Source: Prorocentrum cordatum (Eukaryota; Sar; Dinophyceae; Prorocentrales; Prorocentraceae). Taken from it: 64,000 nt of DNA. A model generated the notes under the pieces. The model saw nothing but the letters and a program-made list of their open reading frames with translations. It searched no databases and was not told where the DNA came from. Position numbers and translations under genes: made by a program. Location of the stretch: NCBI GenBank assembly GCA_963575745.1, contig CAUYUJ010019860.1, positions 429,116 to 493,115 on the forward strand, given 5' to 3'. Every line of letters begins with the position of its first letter. The first letter of the stretch is position 1. Shown here piece by piece: positions 14,801 to 21,700 of the stretch.

Positions 14801-16295
14801 TGGTGACCATTGCCATGCTAAGCACATCGAGCTGTCCCTTCCCCATGGCGCTCCATGACCGTCTTCTGCGAGAAGCGATGGGAATTGCCAATCATCTGCA
14901 TCTCGGTCATGAACGTGCCGAAGACCTCCCCGTCGGAAAGAGGGGGGAGCATAATGATGGCTGAGGGCAGAAGAGGCGGACGAGGACCTCGTGAACCGCG
15001 AACCACATCGTGAATCCTCACCCTCCTTCATGATCATACTTATCATCATCCACCGCAATCGCCTCACACGTCCCTTGAACAGAAAGGTGGCATGCTCACA
15101 AGCCCCATCTCAAGCCTGCACTTCATTCATCTTCGCTCTGTGCTCGAACTTGTAGACGCTGTACTTGAAATCTGGAACGTCGCCTGCCCACCACCATCCC
15201 CCACCAACCCCGATCACTGGAAAGTCATCATGGCATGCAGGTGTGCGCGTACACGTACATATGTACATCTGAATATATGTATAGATATCCATATATATAT
15301 ATATGGCAGCATCGTTCCCTCTCTCTACTTCTCTCTCTGTCTCTCTCCCCCCTTTCATCTCTTTCTCCCTCTCTCCCACATTATTCACCTAACCTCTCCC
15401 TAAGATGATGGCGGTGATGATGACGATGGCCATCCTGGTGATCTGAGAGCGGTGATGCTGATGATGCTGATAATGACGAAGATGCTGGTACTTCTGATGA
15501 GGATGTTGACGCTGCTGGTTATGCAAACGCCGATGCCGACGACGATGGTGACGATGACGACGACGATCGACGATCGCGACGGCGAGGATAATGACGGCGG
15601 TGGCGTGAGTAATTACGCTGACGGCCCAACGGCTCAAGTGAGGCAGCAGCCAGCGCACCCCATGGACCAGAACGGACACTGACATCTGAGAAGAGTGGGG
15701 GCGCGTTCACCAGCAGTGCCAATTGCATGCCCACCCTCGTCATCATCGCTCCCTTCCGTCCCCGATCCATCCTAGAAGAATAGGCCATGGATCACCTTCT
15801 TCAGGGGTGTTCAGCATCGCCTGCGGTAGGGGGGTGATTCGCTCGCTCCGCATCCACCTCCCCCCCTTCGCTCCTGCGCATAATTCCTCCGTGATCGCCC
15901 CCTATTCATTCCATCACCCCCTCCCCCCCCCCCCTCCATCATCCTCCCTCCTCCTTCCCCAATTGTTCTATCCGTCCTCCCTATGTCCTTCCATTTTTCT
16001 CCCCCTCTTTACCTCCGTCTCCTCTGCCCACGCTTGTCCAATATATAACTCACGGTCGCTCCTCTCTACCCGATCCCCAGCTGGCCTGGGCCAAGATCGG
16101 CGTCGCCACTTTTGCAGTCGGCATGTGCCGTGCCATGCCCTTGTCACTCGAAGCTTTCGCGCCTTTCTCTTTGGGGGGGGGGGGGGGGCATCGCCGACGG
16201 CCCGCGGGAGGAGGAGGAGGATATATGGCGAGAGTAGAGGTGTGCGCGATCGGAACCGCACGCGCATGCCCAGTCGGCCCGTCGAGGTCGACCAC
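448..16295 (-). CDS. Gene A: multi-exon unrecognised protein gene (paralogue of gene B)
   Basis: About 18 coding exons can be placed from 16.3 kb down to a TGA at 450-448. They were found because each has a matching exon, in the same order, in gene B on the plus strand. The product begins with a Lys/Ala segment, has a middle region with a poly-Lys stretch, two KRPAA motifs and long acidic runs, then short conserved blocks (HPQHG, FGQ, LY-K/R-KI), a Ser/Glu-rich segment and a basic KKGK end. This looks like a nuclear, nucleic-acid-associated protein, but I recognise no family. Introns use GT, GC and GA donors and are packed with (GGA)n, (GAT)n, (TA)n and minisatellites. The region between about 11.8 and 5.4 kb probably holds exons I could not identify with certainty. 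The true 5' end and promoter are not visible. Confidence 0.7.
548..740. repeat. (GGA)n microsatellite in the last intron of gene A
   Basis: Imperfect GGA/GAG trinucleotide tract with short GAGCTCCAGGGGA interruptions. Long acidic or arginine-rich frames through it are artefacts of the repeat. Confidence 0.9.
928..981 (-). CDS. Gene A exon (pair 17)
   Basis: 54-nt exon starting after AAG with G then TCG; encodes [18 protein letters not shown]. Gene B has SANLQEAKNGIAEAMTT in an exon of the same 54-nt length beginning with the same bases. The end may be 928 or 930, both followed by GC. Confidence 0.6.
1061..1150. repeat. (TA)n/(TATACA)n tract
   Basis: Alternating purine-pyrimidine AT-rich tract inside an intron of gene A. 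Similar TA tracts recur at about 5,015-5,041, 5,565-5,582, 5,790-5,932, 6,350-6,460, 8,548-8,574 and 8,837-8,895. Confidence 0.85.
1174..1280 (-). CDS. Gene A exon (pair 16)
   Basis: Encodes a helix-like block ending [14 protein letters not shown]. It starts at GTG after GGGAG and ends in phase 2 at GG followed by a GA donor. Gene B's partner also ends at IQ plus GG, but with a GC donor. Confidence 0.65.
1733..1843 (-). CDS. Gene A exon (pair 15, second half)
   Basis: Begins after CTCCAG with [12 protein letters not shown] and ends NSYQ followed by a GTGTGT donor. Gene B has ASISGLQ followed by a GTGGGC donor at the same point. In gene B this exon is fused to the preceding one, so gene A has an extra intron here. 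Confidence 0.65.
1979..2056 (-). CDS. Gene A exon (pair 15, first half)
   Basis: Ser/Glu-rich block ending ASYSDSEEE, starting at GTC GAG after an AG. Gene B reads AEKDDDSYSSYYSDSDDSE at the same place. The 3' end is approximate; candidate GC or GA donors follow. Confidence 0.6.
2455..2538 (-). CDS. Gene A exon (pair 14)
   Basis: 84 nt, phase 0 to phase 0, starting [13 protein letters not shown] after a CAG and ending AAG before a GC donor. Gene B's partner starts GHTQKLETVM and also ends AAG before GC. Confidence 0.7.
2630..3410. repeat. (GTAT)n/(TATG)n microsatellite, about 780 bp
   Basis: Imperfect ATGTATGT repeat filling an intron of gene A. It yields open frames of alternating Met-Tyr-Val-Cys on one strand and His-Thr-Tyr-Ile on the other, which are not genes. 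A twin tract lies at 40,330-40,920 in the inverted half. Confidence 0.9.
3496..3558 (-). CDS. Gene A exon (pair 13)
   Basis: 63 nt, starting [17 protein letters not shown] after CCCCCAG and ending GAC before a GC donor. Gene B has VHPQHGETLYKKINLSD in an exon of identical length, also with a GC donor. This is the best conserved block of the family. Confidence 0.8.
3844..3904 (-). CDS. Gene A exon (pair 12)
   Basis: 61 nt with phase 2 start; contains [13 protein letters not shown] and ends AAG before a GC donor. Gene B's exon has the same length, KARTDAIVHFCRT, and the same donor type. Confidence 0.75.
3940..4112. repeat. Short minisatellite, about four units
   Basis: Degenerate units built on CAACAAGTCAAGATACACAT followed by AGGATGCGCACG, spaced roughly 45-55 bp. 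It lies between exon pairs 11 and 12 of gene A. Confidence 0.75.
4186..4257 (-). CDS. Gene A exon (pair 11)
   Basis: 72 nt beginning CAG|GTT and ending in phase 2 before a GC donor; contains [13 protein letters not shown]. Gene B has CKWTPENANTPFGQ in an exon of exactly the same length, phase and donor type. Confidence 0.8.
4560..4697 (-). CDS. Possible additional gene A exon
   Basis: Open minus frame with [16 protein letters not shown] and [17 protein letters not shown]. The phases of pairs 10 and 11 do not join directly, so a linking exon is expected here. No clear gene B counterpart was found, so the boundaries are open. Confidence 0.35.
4813..4910 (-). CDS. Gene A exon (pair 10)
   Basis: Encodes [14 protein letters not shown] and ends WFETG, with a GC donor after GAGACAG. 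Gene B ends QETG at GAGACTG with a GT donor. The first base completes an Arg codon left open by pair 9. Confidence 0.75.
5237..5361 (-). CDS. Gene A exon (pair 9), MPPKG block
   Basis: Starts after AG with GCG, then [19 protein letters not shown], and ends LARM plus AG before a GTACTC donor. Gene B has MPPKGGSSKPKKAKPR and ends MARL plus AG before a GC donor. A basic Lys-rich segment. Confidence 0.75.
6000..6340. other. Intron-like sequence without recognised gene
   Basis: Unique-looking sequence between TA tracts. Several short frames exist on both strands, but none matches gene B or shows convincing composition. Confidence 0.4.
6728..7630. repeat. ACGCACGATAA / ACGCAAGATAA minisatellite, about 900 bp
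   Basis: Dozens of 11-bp units differing mainly by CACGA versus CAAGA, with drop-outs of one to four bases. Because 11 is not a multiple of 3, all three minus frames stay open and give repetitive Leu-Ser-Cys-Val-Tyr-Arg-Ala-Phe-Ile peptides. These are shadows. Confidence 0.95.
7631..8085. other. No gene recognised
   Basis: Unique sequence after the minisatellite, first with ACGAACGCACG-like debris. A plus-strand open frame of about 157 codons runs through it, but it has no recognisable domain and no gene B counterpart. Confidence 0.4.
8086..8228. repeat. 143-bp unit with perfect 15-bp inverted ends
   Basis: CCCTACGCCATCTTG at 8,086-8,100 and its exact reverse complement at 8,214-8,228. Size and structure fit a MITE or a foldback element. 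No clear target duplication is visible. Confidence 0.6.
9345..9445. repeat. Three copies of a 34-36 bp unit
   Basis: CAAGATGCCACCC followed by CTTGAAAC or similar starts at about 9,347, 9,381 and 9,417. Confidence 0.75.
9655..9755. repeat. (CT)n tract
   Basis: Pyrimidine-rich CTCTCTC tract within an intron of gene A. Confidence 0.85.
10397..10858 (-). CDS. Possible gene A exon with internal coding repeat
   Basis: Minus open frame beginning [20 protein letters not shown], continuing to a repeated peptide [13 protein letters not shown], and ending in an acidic segment. Composition resembles other gene A exons (charged, Ala/Glu-rich). I could not find its gene B partner, so it may belong to gene A or be unrelated. 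Confidence 0.4.
   Translation of the reverse strand: MRAMASPWREMFWMRIEDGAAEKRRRLEDAAHALEDDPHGAQGNGDSYELMGWMGSRMHICAGPEVRRGSMAWPASTGSSTIEAKGQDDAPTTPTTEMIKAKGVATPTTPTTEMIKAKVATPTTAGTDFKGDVAADVIEIVSSADEIESPDGL
10960..11300. repeat. GCTGAGCTTCACGCT degenerate repeat
   Basis: The motif GCTGAGCTTCACGCT and variants recur about eight times, interrupted by a (GAT)n tract at about 11,130-11,190. Confidence 0.75.
11620..11770. repeat. (TCC)n/(CTC)n microsatellite
   Basis: Imperfect CCT repeat in an intron downstream of the large KRPAA exon of gene A. Confidence 0.85.
11856..12689 (-). CDS. Gene A large exon (pair 8): Lys-rich, KRPAA, acidic
   Basis: Starts at the AG before AAA AAG AAA ([18 protein letters not shown]), continues [16 protein letters not shown], two KRPAA motifs, Ala/Pro/Lys repeats, a long Glu/Asp run, then a compact block containing [34 protein letters not shown] and LTCRKC. 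Gene B's exon at 34,044 has the same order: poly-Lys, PPSWLDEE, KKRKAAGQAKPKAKA, an acidic run, then GETWTSSQ and TQLRDNMWSDND. The open frame runs to 11,856, but a donor before that is likely. Basic motifs suggest nuclear localisation; the acidic run resembles those of histone-binding proteins, but that is inference. Confidence 0.7.
   Translation of the reverse strand, partial: KKKHHEKDKKKKHKKDKKEKGDKGSGTAAPITIAPPVAPAPTTPWLRNPAEDASKRKMKRPAASPMKRPAAAAKPAAKPAAKPKAAKSDEVEVDEVEHSEGAEGEEEEEEKEEDAMEEEEEDQADGGAAAAAEQKAPEEEDQEEEEADPMMHGAMSDVEGFFDPKTGWFNSDIDGTVFTYKVRRRGGEAISCVDLRTSGGKFTQLVQDMDKRWDDDTQKALGYEGRPDKLAMDLMRLTCRKCILEGCVSKARAVEIREEIRTEWLQKAAELNSVAVD
12826..13415. repeat. (CAACAC)n / (AAC)n-(ACC)n satellite, about 590 bp
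   Basis: Strand-biased A/C-only tract of CAACACCAACAC units in an intron of gene A. Long Thr/Asn/Pro/His frames are artefacts. Confidence 0.9.
13425..13585 (-). CDS. Gene A exon (pair 7), acidic
   Basis: Minus frame with [20 protein letters not shown] then [16 protein letters not shown]. Gene B's exon reads ISDAEDEDVSEAELHEYLQ. The match is weaker than for other pairs, and the borders are approximate. Confidence 0.5.
13797..13857 (-). CDS. Gene A exon (pair 6)
   Basis: Starts after GTGCAG with [14 protein letters not shown]. Gene B starts after CTGCAG with SRTIRVMYSHFLRT in the same phase. The 3' end is approximate; a GT follows CGCAACG. Confidence 0.7.
13960..14175. repeat. (CT)n with a duplicated CTCTCGCTCTCG block
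   Basis: Pyrimidine tract; the block ATCTCTCTCGCTCTCGCTCT occurs twice about 60 bp apart (near 14,040 and 14,100). Confidence 0.85.
14231..14320 (-). CDS. Gene A exon (pair 5)
   Basis: 90 nt, phase 0, starting [20 protein letters not shown] after GTGAG and ending GGC before a GTCAGG donor. Gene B's exon is also exactly 90 nt, starts DGWHKAFWTNYVNGW and ends GGC before GTAGAG. Confidence 0.8.
14430..14800. repeat. (GAT)n imperfect microsatellite
   Basis: GATGATGACGATG-type trinucleotide tract in the intron between pairs 4 and 5 of gene A. The gene B side has a GAT tract at 31,130-31,620. Confidence 0.85.
14842..14925 (-). CDS. Gene A exon (pair 4)
   Basis: 84 nt encoding 28 residues with [13 protein letters not shown] at the end; followed by GAAGGG, apparently a GA donor. 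Gene B has exactly 84 nt with KRYSQKTMAERGG, followed by GAGCCC. Confidence 0.75.
15116..15183 (-). CDS. Gene A exon (pair 3)
   Basis: Encodes [20 protein letters not shown], ending CAG before a GC donor (GCTTGA). Gene B has IPEFNYSQMDFKDRSKEDEL, ending before GCTCCC. Confidence 0.75.
15772..15820 (-). CDS. Candidate gene A exon (pair 2)
   Basis: 49 nt after [22 protein letters not shown] plus one base, joining in phase with pair 3. The donor would be GA. Gene B has VLLNYAESHAMMP. The similarity is short, but the phase fits both neighbours. Confidence 0.45.
16086..16295 (-). CDS. Gene A most 5' recognised exon (pair 1)
   Basis: Open minus frame with a Pro-rich start, then [16 protein letters not shown] and [11 protein letters not shown], ending GCCCAG before a GC donor. 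Gene B ends its first recognised exon TAKVAAEDIAQ with GCCCAG and the same donor type. The real 5' boundary is unknown; the Pro run comes from a GGA-rich tract. Confidence 0.6.
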
Positions 16296-16659
16296 GTCGC
16301 GCCCCGTCGACTGAGCTCAGCGCGCGGTTCCGCTCTCGCCCACCCCTGTTCCCGCAGGCGCTCGCGGCGGAGGAGGGGGGGGGTTGCGGGGCGCGCGCGC
16401 GCCCGCGGCGCTGGGCCAGCGGCCAGCGCTGTGAACAAAACGCCAAGATGGGGTGCAATCGGTCTCTAGTACACGCGTGTGCCCACAGCATGTGTTAAGT
16501 GTTGTTTGTATAATAAATTATCATGCATATGCATACGGTGAGTGCAACGTATATATACTACACATGCATAGCGTTTCCCCTGTAGCTCAAGTGTGTGTTC
16601 ATAAGCATATGCGAATGACGTTGTACCACATGTGCTTTTGCCAGGAAGATAGTTAATAT

Positions 16660-16735
16660 ATATATATATAAATATAATATAAATATATATATTATATGTA
16701 TATATATATATCAAACATATATATATATATACCAT
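16660..16735. repeat. (TA)n tract
   Basis: Tandem TATATA with short interruptions. Confidence 0.85.
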
Positions 16736-16864
16736 TTGTGTCGCAAGTGCGCTGATCAGAGTTTTTTTTTGTTGTTTAAGGATTTATGTGTTTGGCATAC
16801 TGAATATGAAAGTGTAGTGAAGAGCACAGCGTCGAATCAGCATTGTCTGTAAAGCAAGGCGCGG

Positions 16865-18410
16865 CAATGCAAATCAGTACGCGTCCGTCGGTCTCCAAGG
16901 TCCACAGAAATTCAGAATCCAGTTTATGGAAGTGCACGCGTCTTTCTATTTGTGGACAATACAGCACTCCCCCACGCGCGAGCGCGCGCGGTGACACTGT
17001 CACCCGCGCCGCTCCCGTCGGTCTTCTATTCGGTTGCCAGAAAAGTTTGACTTCAGTTTTGTGGAATGCGTGGCAACTTTTTATATCATATGTCGACAGA
17101 ACTCGATCCCCACGCGCGCGCACGCGCGCGGGTGACACGTCTCACCAGCGCGCGTACGTCGGCCTCTTTAAAGGGCCACAGAAATTTCAAATTCAGTTTT
17201 TGTAATTGCATGGTAGCGTTTGTGTTGTCAACAATGCAGAACTCCGCACGCGCGCGCTAGTCCCGCCGCGCCGCGTGCGATCGAACCATTGTTCAACAAT
17301 AGAAAAGTCTGTCACTCCGTCGGCCTCTTAAAGGCACCAGAAAAATCAATTTATTTTGAATTACATACTTGGTTTTTTCTAATTATCGACAATACAGAAC
17401 CCGGCCACCGCGCGCGCAACGCGCGCGCGCGCGCGTCCGCGCCGCGCGCGAGTGGCGGTTCGAAATGTATTGTTCACAATAGAGAAGTCGGCCACTCCGT
17501 CGGCCTCCTTAAAGGGCCCCAGAAATTTCAAATTTAGTTTTTGGAATTACATACTGGCTTTTCTATTGCCGACAATACAAAATTCCGCGCGCGCGCACGT
17601 GGCGAGTTCGAATGTATTGTTCACAATAAAGAAGTCGGCCACTCCGTCGGCCTCCTTAAAGGGCCCCAGAAAATTCAAATTTAGTTTTTGGAATTACATA
17701 CGGGCTTTTCTAGTGTCGACAATACAGAACTCCGCGCGCGCGCGCGCGTGGCGAGTTCGAATGTATTGTTCACAATAGAGAAGTCGGCCACTCCGTCGGC
17801 CTCCTTAAAGGGCCCCAGAAATTTCAAATTTAGTTTTTGGAATTACATACTGGCTTTTCTATTGTCGCCAATACAGAACTCCGCTCGCGCGCGCGCGCGT
17901 CCAGAGCGTCCCGCGCGTGGCGCGCGTGCGAGTTCGAATTGATAATTGTTCACAATAGAAAAGTCGCCACTCCGTCGTCCCTACTTAGTACAGAAAATTC
18001 AAATCAATTTTTTTGAATTACAAGCTGGCTTTCTAGTGTCGACAATACAGAAACTCCTCACCGAAAACGCAGCGCGCGTGCGAGTCGACATGATTGTTCA
18101 CAATGAAGAAGTCCGGCCACTCCGAGGGGGGGTTGCGCGGTCCGTTAAAGGGCCCCAGAATATTTCAATATTAAGGTGTTGTGGGGTATTTACATAGATG
18201 GGTTTTTTTCAAGTAAAGTTCGGGACAATAATTAAGAAATACCTCGGGCGGCGGGGAGGGGGGGTGGGGTGGGGGGGGGGCACGCGCGTCCGCGCGCGCG
18301 CGCGCGCGTGGCGGGTTCGAATGTCGGCCTCCTATAGATGGTCGACAATCTCCGCGCGCGCGCGCGTCCGCGCGCGCGCGTGGCGAGTTCTGTACTGTCC
18401 ACAATAAAAA
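16865..18410. repeat. Satellite-like tandem array, about 145-180 bp units, about ten copies
   Basis: Each unit carries CCGTCGGCCTCCTTAAAGGG, AAATTCAAATTTAGTTTTTG, a GTCGACAATACAGAACTCCG block, a (CG)n run and GTTCACAATAGAGAAGTCGG. Clear unit starts lie near 17,156, 17,318, 17,497, 17,646, 17,791 and 17,965, with decayed units outside. Many short open frames result; none is a convincing gene. Confidence 0.9.
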
Positions 18411-18544
18411 ACTCGGCCCGCAATCCGTCGGCTTCCTGTCAAGGTTGTAGAGATTTCACTGTATTACATGGCTGCTTGCTAAAATATCAACGCCTCGGGT
18501 ATCAATACCACTTGTAAGGAAGCTAACATAATTATAAGTTAACA

Positions 18545-18729
18545 AGCCAAAATGTGCAAAAATCAATCCGTTGGGACAAAAATCAATCCGCTGCTACCAA
18601 AAATCAATCCACCTTTAGAAAAATCAATCCGCTTTGAAAATTATCAATCCATCCATTCGATTTCAATCCGTGCTACTCTTTTCAATCCGTCTGGAGCGGA
18701 TTGAAAAAAACATGATGGAGGATGTCAGG
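18545..18729. mobile_element. Introner-like terminus: CAATCCG motif array, hairpin and GGATGTCAGG end
   Basis: At least six copies of AAAATCAATCCG or TTTCAATCCG spaced about 20 bp lead to a perfect 11-bp hairpin (TTTTCAATCCG at 18,679-18,689 and CGGATTGAAAA at 18,697-18,707) and then GGATGTCAGG at 18,720-18,729, which abuts the retroelement frame. The same 10-bp end closes the 22-kb unit at 50,308-50,317. Read on the minus strand it is a 5' end, CCTGACATCC. The other end of this unit is not found and may lie left of the window. Confidence 0.65.
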
Positions 18730-21700
18730 GTGCGGCTGGAGTCCTCCAGGTGGAACAGGCGCTCTCCACCGGGGGAGGAGGAGGCACCCGCCCTCTGCTC
18801 GTCGACGAGGATCTCCACCAGGACCTGCAGGACGTGGCGGAAGCCGCCACCCCTCGGGGCTTGCCGCCGCGCGTCCGACCAGAATAGCTCCCGGGTCTCG
18901 AAGGTGCCATCCTCCTCGTGGCCCCTCTCCGACCAGAGGCTCTGGCGCGGCTGGAAGCGCCTTCCTCCGCCCGGGGCCGGAGGGCTTCCTCCCCCCGGCA
19001 CGCTGCGCCCGAAGCGCTCCCCGTCCGCGTCACCGGCCGGGCCGTCGGGTGACTCTTCCGCTTCCCTCGCGGCCTTCTCCCTCTCAGAGGCCTCCAGGGC
19101 GATCTGGAGCTGGAACTCCTCCACCGTGCCGGAGGCGGGTTCCTCCGGAGCCTGCGGCGGGGCCTGCTCCTCGGCCGGCGCCGCCGTCTCCGCCTCCCGG
19201 GGCCCCATGCTCCTCGGCCGGGGGTGCCGGCTCGGGCTCCGGGGGCCCTTCCTCCGGCAGCTGGAAGTGCGGGTGCCTGGACTGGCGCCCTCCGGGGGCT
19301 CGGGTGATTCGGCCGGTCCCTCCAGCCTGGGCCCGTCCTCCGCCGCACCCTGGGCCGGGCTAGCAGCCCCGACAGGGTCGGCCTCGCCCTTCTGGTCCGC
19401 TCCCCCTCCCGGCTCCGCGCCCCCGCCTCCCCGCCCCTCCTCAGCGGGTGCGTCCTGAGGCGGCTCCGCGCCCTGATCTGGGAGGGGTCTCCTGCCCCCG
19501 CTCTCCGCGTCAGCGGGGTGCCCCCCCGCGGCCCCGCCCGCCCCCCCGCCGGCGACGGGCTCCGCGGTCTTCCGAAGCGGCGGGGGGGAGAGGCGTCCCG
19601 CTCGGAGGTTTTGCTCGCCCCGGTGCGCCCTGAGGTGCTGGGGGACTGGGCCCTGGACCAGGTGCATCAGCCTGTAGACCTCCCGCGCCTCCACGAAGAA
19701 CAGCAGCATGTGCTTCGGGTGGTGGTAGACCGTCTCCGCACCTCCCTCCTCCAAGCGGAGCGGGAGGGCGCGGTGGGTGTCCAGGCTCCGCGGGCACCCA
19801 TCAAACTGGATCCACTCATCCCCCCCGACCCGAATGGCGGAGTCCAGCCACGCCGCCGGCTCCGGGGGAAAGTGGCCTATCTCCTGCAGGACCTCGGGCT
19901 TCCACAGCTCCACCCAGCTTGTGGGGATGGGCGCCCTGATAGCGTAGCCGCCCGTCGGCAGCGCGGGGGTGCGCACCCAGTCCGCCGCCACCCCTTCCGG
20001 GATCCAGCTGGCCACCCAGTCGTAAGGGTCCTCGTCGGGGTCCTCCTCATCCGCTCCTCCTGCGCTCCCGCCCGACTCCCCCGACTCGCCCTGGGCTTCT
20101 CCCTGCGCCTGTCCGGCGGGGCCGGAGACAACCGGCGCGCTCCCGAGGCCTGCGGGTGCCGGGGGTGGCTCCTCCGGGGGAGGCTCTTCCGCCTCCCGCG
20201 CGGGGTCGGGGCCCCCCTCCGCCCGTCGCTGCACCGGGACCACCTCGGGTCCCAGGGCCGCGCGGAGGGCCCCCTCATGATCTCCCTCCTCGAGTAGCTT
20301 CTTCGCGGCCTCGGGCCCGTGGGTGAGCTCCGGGGGCCCGACCCCGGAGGCGAACGCGAGGGCGCGCCGCGACTCCGTGAGGAACGCCAGGTAACCTCGG
20401 AGTACGACTCCTCCAGGGAGGCCACGAGGTCTTGTGCGTGCAGCCCCGGGCGTCCCGGTCACCGGGCGTGTCGAGGGCGCCCAAGAGGGTGATGAGGCGC
20501 TCCCGGAGGAGCCGGTGACGCTCCTCGGCGCGCTGGGGGCCCGCTATCCTCTGGAGCGTGATCCGGAGGCTGGGCCGGGCGACGAATGGGTCGGCGCCTG
20601 CCGCTCCCCCCGCCGTCCCGGATGCGGGCGCGGCGCCCGCCGCCCCCTCCGGCGGGGGCTCCGGCTGGGCACGCGCCCGGGCTCGCTCCACTTCCTCCGC
20701 CTGCTCCGGGGCCATCCGGATCATGCGCTGGTCGCTGGCGACGGGGAAGCGCAGCCTCCGGAGGTCGTCTACCGACACCAGGACGTACTCCCTGCCCGGC
20801 GTGCCCCTCCACTGCCGCAGGTTCCCTTGTACCGAATGGTAGTGGTAGTAGTATGCTCTGTCCTGGGTGGGGTGGAGCCGCCGGGCGTAGGGGTAAGCAG
20901 CCCCAGGGGTCTCCTCCGCAGGGTGCTGCGGGCATTCCCAGGCGTGGGGGGCGGTGTTGCAGTTCGTGGACGGGGCGAGGGCGACCCCGAGCTGCTCGTC
21001 CAGGGCCCTCCAAGCGGTAACCACGGCCGACGTCTCCCCGCTCCGCTCGCTCCCGTGCACCAGGGAGTGGGACCCATCCGAGCGGCGTTCCACCAGGGCC
21101 AAGACCGAGGAAGGTGGGCCCCGCATGGTCGCGATCACGCACGCGGTCCGAGGTGGAGGGGGCTCCGCCGGGGGCGGGGGGGCGCCTTGGGCCCGGCGCC
21201 CGCTGCGGGCGCCGCGCCCCCCCCTCCGCTGCCCGGCGCGGGCGCCCCGGCTGCCGGGAACGCTGGGGCGGCCTTGTGCGGCACAGCTGAGCCCCCCGCG
21301 CCCTGGGCTGGCGCGCCACCCCCTGCTGTCGCCCCGTGGCCCCCCTCCTTTGGGGGTGGGGGTCCCGCCGGTGGGGGGGCACCCCCGGGCCCGCTGGGTG
21401 CCCCTCTCCCCGGAGCACCTGTTGCCGGGCCTCCCTCCCCCTTTCCCCCCCCCGCCGGGGGCCTGGGATGGTGGGGGAGGCCTGTGGCGCACGCTGCAGT
21501 CTGGCACCGTCGTGCGCGCATCCGCTTCCGGGGGCCCCTCTCCGCGCGGCGGCGGCGGGGGGAGGTAGATCCGCGCGATGTGGGCGTAGGGCTTGACGTC
21601 CAGGTCGTAGTAGTCGGGGTTGTCGTTCCGCGCTCCCCGCACGACCCCGTTTACGTAGGTGTCGTAGGTCGAGCTGTGGTAGATCACCCGCGCGCCTGGC

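Noticed and set aside
18545-18710. CRISPR-like array
   Set aside because: The repeated word is only about 10 bp, spacing is irregular and short, the array ends in a hairpin and element terminus, and the context is eukaryotic.
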